DNA of 64,000 nt, from NCBI GenBank assembly GCA_902598015.1, contig CACJZT010000006.1, positions 1-64,000 on the forward strand. The letters run 5' to 3'. The notes under the pieces were generated by a model, which was not told the origin of the DNA, searched no databases, and saw nothing but the letters and a program-made list of their open reading frames with translations. Below are positions 57,251 through 64,000 of this stretch, one piece after another; position 1 is the stretch's first letter; each line of letters starts with the position of its first letter. The translations under genes and the position numbers were made by a program. Origin of the DNA: an uncultured Pelagibacteraceae bacterium (lineage in GTDB: Bacteria > Pseudomonadota > Alphaproteobacteria > Pelagibacterales > Pelagibacteraceae).

Positions 57251-57673
57251 ATGATTAAGTATCTATTAAATTGTAAAAATTGCAGTCTTGAGTTTGAAAG
57301 TTGGTTTGCTAGCTCAAAAGAATTTGATAAATTAAAAAAATTAAAACTTCTTAGTTGTCAGCAGTGTAATTCTCAAAAGATTGAAAAGTCTTTGATGAAA
57401 CCAAATTTAGCTAATTCTACTTTCAAACAAGATAAAGCTTATAAGAATTATAAAAATGTTAAAAAAAAATTAAGAGAATATCAAAAATTTGTAAAAGAAA
57501 ACTTTGAATATGTTGGAGAAAATTTTGCTTATGAGGCTAGATCTATTCATTACAGCAAAAAAAAGAATAAAAAAAATATTTTTGGCAAAGCATCAATTGA
57601 AGACGTTAAGGAACTAAAAGAAGAAGGTATAGAGACGTCTACCATTCCATGGATTGAAGATAAGGAAAATTAA
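57251..57673 (+). CDS. DUF1178-type protein
   Basis: MIKYLLNCKNCSLEFESWFASSKEFDKLKKLKLLSCQQCNSQKIEKSLMKPNL. Confidence 0.82.
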   Translation: MIKYLLNCKNCSLEFESWFASSKEFDKLKKLKLLSCQQCNSQKIEKSLMKPNLANSTFKQDKAYKNYKNVKKKLREYQKFVKENFEYVGENFAYEARSIHYSKKKNKKNIFGKASIEDVKELKEEGIETSTIPWIEDKEN

Positions 57674-58398
57674 CTCTTTTTGTACTTTGTTATATAATTT
57701 ACGGATTTGTCATTTGAAAGTTTCCACTTATTTAAAATTGGGTTAAATTTAACACCATCAATACTTTTTAATTTAAGTGAATTTTTATTGCAGATATCTT
57801 CTAGATTTTCAGGTTTTACAAATTTATTCCAATCATGTGTTCCGATTGGAAGCCATCTTAAAATATATTCAGCTCCTATTATTGCAAATACATAAGATTT
57901 TAATGTTTGATTTAAGGTGGCAATGAACATTAAACCATTGTTTTTTAAAAATTTTGTACTTTGATTTATAAATTTAGGAATATCTTCGACATGTTCAACT
58001 ATTTCCATATTAAGAATTACATCAAATTTTTTTTCATAATTAAAATTCTCTGGAGATCTATCATGATATTCAATTTTTAAATTACTTTTTTTTAAATGAT
58101 GTTTTGCAATATCAATATTTTTTTTGGACGCATCGATACCTACAACATCTGCTCCAAGTCTTGCTAAAGGTTCGGATAGTAAGCCTCCTCCACATCCAAT
58201 ATCAAGAATACTTATTCCTGCTAATGGTTTATGATTTGATGAAATGTTAAAATCTTTAATAATATTGTTTTTTATGTACTCTATTCTTATTGGATTAAAT
58301 TTGTGAAGTGGTTTAAATTTTCCATTAGGATTCCACCATTCTTCAGCAATTTTGCTAAATTTTTCTACTTCTTCTTTGTTTATAGTATTATTGCTCAT
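57670..58398 (-). CDS. ubiG: 3-demethylubiquinol 3-O-methyltransferase
   Basis: EEWWNPNGKFKPLHKFNPIRIEYI, ILDIGCGGGLLSEPLARLGADVVGIDAS. Confidence 0.94.
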   Translation of the reverse strand: MSNNTINKEEVEKFSKIAEEWWNPNGKFKPLHKFNPIRIEYIKNNIIKDFNISSNHKPLAGISILDIGCGGGLLSEPLARLGADVVGIDASKKNIDIAKHHLKKSNLKIEYHDRSPENFNYEKKFDVILNMEIVEHVEDIPKFINQSTKFLKNNGLMFIATLNQTLKSYVFAIIGAEYILRWLPIGTHDWNKFVKPENLEDICNKNSLKLKSIDGVKFNPILNKWKLSNDKSVNYITKYKKS

Positions 58399-58464
58399 TC
58401 TTTATTGACATTATAAATAAGATGTATTTTATCAATATTATAAAGCTTGTAAATAAAACTACCA

Positions 58465-59676
58465 ATGAAAATTATTGTATTAAAATTTGGCGGTACTTCT
58501 GTTGGGTCAATTCAAAGAATTAAAAAAGTATCAAAAATAATTAAATCTTACTCAAAAAAATATAGGGTAATAGTTTTGTCATCTGCAATGAGCGGCACTA
58601 CCAATAAGTTGATCAATATGTCAAAAAAAATCAGTGAAAATTTTCCAGACAATGAATATGATACTCTAGTTTCTGCTGGTGAGCAAATTTCGTGTTCGTT
58701 ATTAGCAGGCCATCTAGCAGCAAATGGTTTAAATTCTAGATCTTGGATGGCTTGGCAAATACCAATTTTGACAGAGGGTAAACACAAATATTCAAGAATT
58801 AAACATATAAATAAAACTAAAATTTTAAAATTTTTAAAATCTGGAGGAATCCCTATTATTGCTGGATTTCAGGGTGTGGATAAAAATTCAAATATTACAA
58901 CTATTGGCAGGGGTGGTTCAGATTCAAGTGCAATTATGGTTGCAAAGTTTTTTAAAGCTGATCGATGTGTAATTTACACAGATGTTGAAGGAGTATATAC
59001 AACAGATCCAAATAAACTTAATTCTGCAAAAAAAATTAAAAATATATCTTATGAAGAAATGTTAGAAATGGCCTCATTAGGATCAAAAGTAATGCAACCA
59101 GACTCTATACAAGATGCAAGATTAAATAGGATAAATATTGAGGTAAAATCGTCATTTATAAACAAATCTGGCACATTAATTACAAAAAGAAAAAATATTA
59201 TTAATAATAAAATTATCACAGGAATTTCTTCCACAGATAATGATGCAAAAGTAACTTTATTAGGAGTTAAAGATAGACCAGGCATAGCAGCATCGATATT
59301 TAAACCACTTTCACAAAATTCGATAAACGTAGATATGGTAGTTCAAAATATATCTGCTGATGGAAAGCAAACAGATCTTACATTTACAATCAAGTCAAAT
59401 GATTTGAATAAAACAAAGAAAATTATAAACAAAAATAAAAATATTGTTTTTAAAAAATTAATTTTTGATAAAAATGTATCGAAAGTATCAATAATAGGTG
59501 TTGGAATGATTACTACTCCAGGCGTTACATTTAGAATGTTTCAAGCACTTGCGAGAAAAAATATAAATATACAAGTTATTTCAACTTCAGAAATTAAAAT
59601 ATCAGTTTTAATAAAAAGCACAAATGTTTTAAAAGCTGTAAAATGTTTGCATAAAGAATTTAAGTTAGACAAATGA
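58465..59676 (+). CDS. lysC: Aspartate kinase
   Basis: [40 protein letters not shown] repeats. Confidence 0.96.
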   Translation: MKIIVLKFGGTSVGSIQRIKKVSKIIKSYSKKYRVIVLSSAMSGTTNKLINMSKKISENFPDNEYDTLVSAGEQISCSLLAGHLAANGLNSRSWMAWQIPILTEGKHKYSRIKHINKTKILKFLKSGGIPIIAGFQGVDKNSNITTIGRGGSDSSAIMVAKFFKADRCVIYTDVEGVYTTDPNKLNSAKKIKNISYEEMLEMASLGSKVMQPDSIQDARLNRINIEVKSSFINKSGTLITKRKNIINNKIITGISSTDNDAKVTLLGVKDRPGIAASIFKPLSQNSINVDMVVQNISADGKQTDLTFTIKSNDLNKTKKIINKNKNIVFKKLIFDKNVSKVSIIGVGMITTPGVTFRMFQALARKNINIQVISTSEIKISVLIKSTNVLKAVKCLHKEFKLDK

Positions 59677-60767
59677 CAACTGAAATTAGACCATATAGAA
59701 AAATTAATAGAAAGAAGACCAAAGAGATAAGTGTTGGTAAAATTAAGGTTGGTGGAAATAATCCAATCACTGTTCAGACAATGACCAATACATTGACAAC
59801 TGACCATAAATCTACAATAGAACAAATTCATAAAGTTACTGAAGCTGGCGCAGATATTGTCAGAGTTTCGTGCCCTGATAGTAAGTCAACAGAAGCTTTA
59901 AAAACAATAATCAAACATGTGGATGTTCCTCTAGTTGCAGATATCCATTTTCACTATAAGAGAGCAATTGAAGCTGCAGAGAATGGTGCAGATTGTCTTA
60001 GAATAAATCCTGGAAATATAGGAGATACAAAAAGAGTTGCAGAAGTTGTTTCCGCCGCAAAAAATAACAACTGTTCGATTAGAATTGGTGTAAATGCAGG
60101 ATCACTTGAAAAAGACATACTAGAAAAGTATAAGGAACCTTGTCCTGAGGCTTTAGTAGATAGTGCTCTGAGAAATATAAGAATAATTGAGGATATGGAT
60201 TTTTCAAATTTTAAAATTAGTGTTAAATCTTCTGATGTTTTTTTATCTATAGCAGCATACAGGTTATTATCAAAAAAAACAGATTATCCTCTTCACCTGG
60301 GAATAACCGAAGCTGGTAGTTATTTGCCTGGCAGTATTAAAACCTCAATAGGATTTGGTAGTTTATTATTAGATGGGATTGGAGATACTGTAAGAGTATC
60401 ACTTTCCGATGATCCTGTTGAAGAGATTAAAGTTGGTAATGAAATTTTAAAATCTCTAAACTTAAGAAATAGAGGTGTAAAAATTATTTCGTGTCCGTCA
60501 TGTGCTAGGCAGGCTTTTCAGGTTATTGAAACTGTTAAAGAATTAGAAAGTAGATTATCTCATATAAAAAAACCAATAACATTATCCATCATTGGTTGTG
60601 TTGTTAATGGACCAGGAGAGGCAAAACAAACAGAAATAGGAATAACAGGTGGTGGAAAAGATAATCACATGTTGTATTTGAATGGCTTAGAAACAGAAAA
60701 AGTAATGACCAAAGACATGATAAATAGAATTGTTTCTTTGGTAGAAGAAAAAGCCTCCAATTTATAA
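59673..60767 (+). CDS. ispG: 4-hydroxy-3-methylbut-2-enyl diphosphate synthase
   Basis: [63 protein letters not shown]. Confidence 0.96.
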   Translation: MTTEIRPYRKINRKKTKEISVGKIKVGGNNPITVQTMTNTLTTDHKSTIEQIHKVTEAGADIVRVSCPDSKSTEALKTIIKHVDVPLVADIHFHYKRAIEAAENGADCLRINPGNIGDTKRVAEVVSAAKNNNCSIRIGVNAGSLEKDILEKYKEPCPEALVDSALRNIRIIEDMDFSNFKISVKSSDVFLSIAAYRLLSKKTDYPLHLGITEAGSYLPGSIKTSIGFGSLLLDGIGDTVRVSLSDDPVEEIKVGNEILKSLNLRNRGVKIISCPSCARQAFQVIETVKELESRLSHIKKPITLSIIGCVVNGPGEAKQTEIGITGGGKDNHMLYLNGLETEKVMTKDMINRIVSLVEEKASNL

Positions 60768-60778
60768 ATAATAAATAA

Positions 60779-61852
60779 ATGCTCCCACAGGAAAAAGTCC
60801 AAAACTTAATCGAAAGACATCGTAAATTAGAGAGTGAACTTTCTTCAGCTGAGATAGATAAAAAAAAATACGCAGAGATTTCTAAAGAGTACTCGGATTT
60901 AAATGATATCGTAAAACATGCAAAAGAATATTTAAGCTACAAAAAAGATATAGAGGATTTAAATAATATAATAAATGATAAAAACTCAGATTCAGAAATG
61001 AAAGAATTTGCTAATAGTGAACTAGAAACTCTAAAAAAAAATTATCTCATTAATGAAAAAAAAATAAAATTATTTTTACTTCCTAAGGACTTTGCGGATA
61101 GCAAAAATGCCATTATTGAAATTAGAGCGGGTACAGGAGGCCTTGAGGCAAGTTTATTTGCTTCAGATTTATATAAAATGTACGAAAAAGTTAGTCATAA
61201 AAGAAAATGGACTATTGAAGTAATTTCAATTTCTAAAAGTGATGCTGGAGGTTTAAAAGAAATTATTGCTTTAATAAAGGGAAAAAATATTTATTCCTCG
61301 CTTAAATATGAAAGTGGTGTTCACAGAGTTCAAAGAGTGCCAGATACCGAAACTCAGGGAAGGGTTCACACTTCAGCTGCAACAGTTGCGGTATTACCAG
61401 AAGCTGAAGATTTGGATATTAAATTAGATGAGAAAGATTTAAGGATTGATGTTTTCAGGAGCAGTGGTCCTGGCGGACAAAGCGTTAATACTACAGACTC
61501 TGCCGTTAGGATTACCCATATACCAACAGGAATAGTTGTAAGCCAACAAGACGAAAAGTCACAAATCAGAAATAAAGAAAAGGGATTTAAAATATTAAGA
61601 TCTAGAATATATGACTATGAGAGACAAAAAATTGATCAAGAAAGATCCAAAGATAGGAAAAGCAAAATAGGAACTGGTGATAGATCTGAAAGAATTAGAA
61701 CTTACAATTTTCCACAAGGAAGAATAACTGACCACAGAATTAATTTAACTATTCATAAACTGGAAGAATTTATGGAAGGAGAATTGTTTGATGAAATAGT
61801 TGAGAGTTTAAGTTTACAAGCACAGCAAGATGAACTTTCAAAGATAAATTAA
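60779..61852 (+). CDS. prfA: Peptide chain release factor 1
   Basis: [75 protein letters not shown]. Confidence 0.97.
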   Translation: MLPQEKVQNLIERHRKLESELSSAEIDKKKYAEISKEYSDLNDIVKHAKEYLSYKKDIEDLNNIINDKNSDSEMKEFANSELETLKKNYLINEKKIKLFLLPKDFADSKNAIIEIRAGTGGLEASLFASDLYKMYEKVSHKRKWTIEVISISKSDAGGLKEIIALIKGKNIYSSLKYESGVHRVQRVPDTETQGRVHTSAATVAVLPEAEDLDIKLDEKDLRIDVFRSSGPGGQSVNTTDSAVRITHIPTGIVVSQQDEKSQIRNKEKGFKILRSRIYDYERQKIDQERSKDRKSKIGTGDRSERIRTYNFPQGRITDHRINLTIHKLEEFMEGELFDEIVESLSLQAQQDELSKIN

Positions 61853-62694
61853 TGAATTATTTAGAGGCAATTAATTATGGTAATGCAATTTTAAAAAAAA
61901 ATAATATCCAAAATTGTGGTCTAGACACTGAACTTCTGCTTGCTAAAGCTCTCAGAAACAATAGAGAAACAATACTAATAAATCTTAATAAAAAAATAGA
62001 AATTAAATTTTTAAATAAATTTATAAAATTAATATCTAGAAGGAAAAAAAATGAACCAATTGCTTATATTTTACAAAAAAAAGAATTTTGGAAAAATATT
62101 TTTTTTATAAATAAAGATGTTTTAATTCCCAGGCCGGAAACTGAATTAGTAATAGAAGAAATACTTAAATTTGTAGACATTAATCATTCAAAATCATTTC
62201 TAGATGTTGGAACAGGATCTGGGAATATTACAATTTCTTTGATAAAGGAAAGGTTAAATCTGAGAGCAACTGCTATAGACATTAGTACAAAAGCAATAAA
62301 AGTCGCCAAATTTAATGCAAAAATGCATCACTTAGAAAATAAAATAAATTTCTTAAATATCGATATTGACAAATTTAATTATAATAAATATGATTTTATT
62401 GTATCTAATCCTCCATACATAAAAGAAGCAAATCTTAAAAATTTAGAGGATAATGTTAGATTATTTGAACCACATATTGCGCTTAGAGCTGGTATTGATG
62501 GATTCAAGGAGATAAAAAAAATTATTAAAAAAGGTAGAAAATTGTTAAAAAAAAAAGGTAAACTTGTACTAGAAATAGGAAATAACCAAGACAGATTAAC
62601 CAAATACTTATTAAATAAAAATGGATTCCAAATTAACAAAATTCGTAAAGATTTTAATTCTATTCCAAGAGTTATTGTTTCAACTATTTTATAA
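61852..62694 (+). CDS. prmC: Release-factor glutamine methyltransferase
   Basis: VLIPRPETELVIEEIL, DVGTGSGNITISL, DFIVSNPPYIKE. Confidence 0.95.
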   Translation: MNYLEAINYGNAILKKNNIQNCGLDTELLLAKALRNNRETILINLNKKIEIKFLNKFIKLISRRKKNEPIAYILQKKEFWKNIFFINKDVLIPRPETELVIEEILKFVDINHSKSFLDVGTGSGNITISLIKERLNLRATAIDISTKAIKVAKFNAKMHHLENKINFLNIDIDKFNYNKYDFIVSNPPYIKEANLKNLEDNVRLFEPHIALRAGIDGFKEIKKIIKKGRKLLKKKGKLVLEIGNNQDRLTKYLLNKNGFQINKIRKDFNSIPRVIVSTIL

Positions 62695-62697
62695 ATT

Positions 62698-63102
62698 ATG
62701 AATAATTATCGTTACAATAATAGAAAGAGTAGATTTAAGTCTAATGGTGACAGAAATTTTAGAAAAAGATCTATCAACGTACATAAAAATCATAATGATT
62801 TTAATACAAACTCAGATTTTAAGCATAAAAATCCAGGAAGAAATAATCAAAATGCAGCGAAATTAGTTGACAAATATAATAATCTAGCTCGAGAAGCACT
62901 TTCTACAGGAGACAAAATTTTATCAGAAAATTATTTGCAACATGCCGACCATTTTGCAAGGATTTTGAGTTTACAGGAGATAAATAAAGAAAATTTTAAC
63001 GAAAAAAATAATATTATTGAAAAAAACTTTAAAATAAAACAAAAAGACTCTCAATTTGAGGAAAATCAAAAAGAAATTAATAGTGAGAATAAAATAGATT
63101 AA
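62698..63102 (+). CDS. DUF4167-type protein
   Basis: Asn/Arg-rich N-terminus, KLVDKYNNLAREALSTGDKILSENYLQHADHFARIL; downstream of prmC. Confidence 0.82.
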   Translation: MNNYRYNNRKSRFKSNGDRNFRKRSINVHKNHNDFNTNSDFKHKNPGRNNQNAAKLVDKYNNLAREALSTGDKILSENYLQHADHFARILSLQEINKENFNEKNNIIEKNFKIKQKDSQFEENQKEINSENKID

Positions 63103-64000
63103 TTTATTTTGGAAATTAAATTTGATTTCAAAACATCAATTTTTATTTTTGTAATTTCAAAATTCCTTCTTTCATCTCCTTTTAATATTTTTCCTGATGG
63201 TAACTTTAGCTTTTGAGAATTAATTTTTTTTCCATTTTCTATTACTTCATAGTGTAAGTGAGGACCCGTAGACATACCTGTGGATCCAACATAACCAATA
63301 ATTTGACCTTGTTTCACTCTAGCCCCTTTTTTTATTCCTTTACCAAATTTCGACATGTGGGCATAGACAGTTTGATATGTTGAATTATGTTTTATTTTTA
63401 CGCAGTTTCCTCCACCTCCACACCATCCAGCTTTGGTAACTTTTCCGTCTCCTGATGCCATTATAGGCGTACCCATGGGTGCTGCAAAATCGGTTCCTGT
63501 ATGCATTTTAGTGTAACCTAATATGGGATGTTTTCTTTTACCATATGATGAAGATAGACGAGCTCCATTTATTGGAGTTTTCATTAATGTTTTTCTGATG
63601 CTTTTTCCATTTTCATCAAAATAATCAATTTTATTCTTGTCGTATTCATATTTATAAAGTTGTAGATCTGTATTTTGTAAATTTAGATTTGCAAATATTA
63701 TTTCGCCAGTATCAACAACCTTATTTTCATCATTAATAAATTCTTCGTAAATAATTTGGAAACTATCATTTTTCCAAATATCTCGCTGGAAATCTACTTG
63801 AAAGCCATATAATCTAGCAAATTCAATAATAACATTTGGTTTTATTGATAAATTTAATGCACTATTATACAAACTTTCATTTATTATAGTTTCCTTATAA
63901 ACTAATTTTTTCGTAAAGTTTTTTTTTATTTTTTTTGAAATAAATATATTTGCTTTATTCTTAACAAATAAAATTTCATTTTTTCTATCTGTTTCAATTT
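63099..64000 (-). CDS. M23-family metallopeptidase (5' end beyond window)
   Basis: SSSYGKRKHPILGYTKMHTGTDFAAPMGTPIMASGDGKVTKAGW, YAHMSKFGKGIKKGARVKQGQIIGYVGSTGMSTGPHLHYEV; frame stays open to 64000, so the 63872 track start is probably internal. Confidence 0.93.
   Translation of the reverse strand, partial: IETDRKNEILFVKNKANIFISKKIKKNFTKKLVYKETIINESLYNSALNLSIKPNVIIEFARLYGFQVDFQRDIWKNDSFQIIYEEFINDENKVVDTGEIIFANLNLQNTDLQLYKYEYDKNKIDYFDENGKSIRKTLMKTPINGARLSSSYGKRKHPILGYTKMHTGTDFAAPMGTPIMASGDGKVTKAGWCGGGGNCVKIKHNSTYQTVYAHMSKFGKGIKKGARVKQGQIIGYVGSTGMSTGPHLHYEVIENGKKINSQKLKLPSGKILKGDERRNFEITKIKIDVLKSNLISKIN

Noticed and set aside
62698-63102. DUF4167-type Asn/Lys-rich protein as a novel repeat protein
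   Set aside because: Matches a common alphaproteobacterial family located next to prmC; composition reflects AT-rich coding
1-64000. CRISPR arrays, transposons/IS ends, toxin-antitoxin or restriction systems
   Set aside because: No regularly spaced repeats, transposase motifs or defence-family motifs recognised in the translations

Overview
AT-rich, very gene-dense bacterial chromosome segment. Protein families and gene order point to a streamlined marine alphaproteobacterium of the SAR11/Pelagibacterales type; this is inferred from the translations and no database search was run. About 65 core genes are visible: aroB/aroK, def-fmt-truA, an rpmH-rnpA-yidD-yidC-argB-dapD-dapE train, dcd/murA/hisD/infA, tRNA-His-hisS-hisZ-hisG, an rnd-kdsD-lpt-aroA-cmk-rpsA-ihf-pyrF-trpFBA-accD-folC train, argD-argF, kdsB-pheA, SRP RNA-dnaX-ebfC-recR, glcB, accA, secA, argJ, and lysC-ispG-prfA-prmC. 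RNA genes seen are tRNA-Thr(GGU), tRNA-Phe(GAA), tRNA-His(GUG) and a small SRP RNA. I found no CRISPR array, transposon, prophage, or obvious defence or secondary-metabolite island. The points most worth a second look are: a cytidylate kinase whose Walker-A lysine is replaced by alanine; an A11 slippery tract exactly at the DnaX domain III boundary with immediate stops in both shifted frames; structured RNAs ending 4 nt before the hisS and dnaX start codons; an unusual tRNA-His acceptor end; a hairpin burying the start codon of a His-rich 50-aa ORF after a cold-shock gene; an AccA with a hydrophobic C-terminal tail; a SET-methyltransferase/deacetylase pair; a RmuC/MGME1-like/ExoI-like nuclease trio; and four convergent gene pairs sharing a 4-nt stop overlap.
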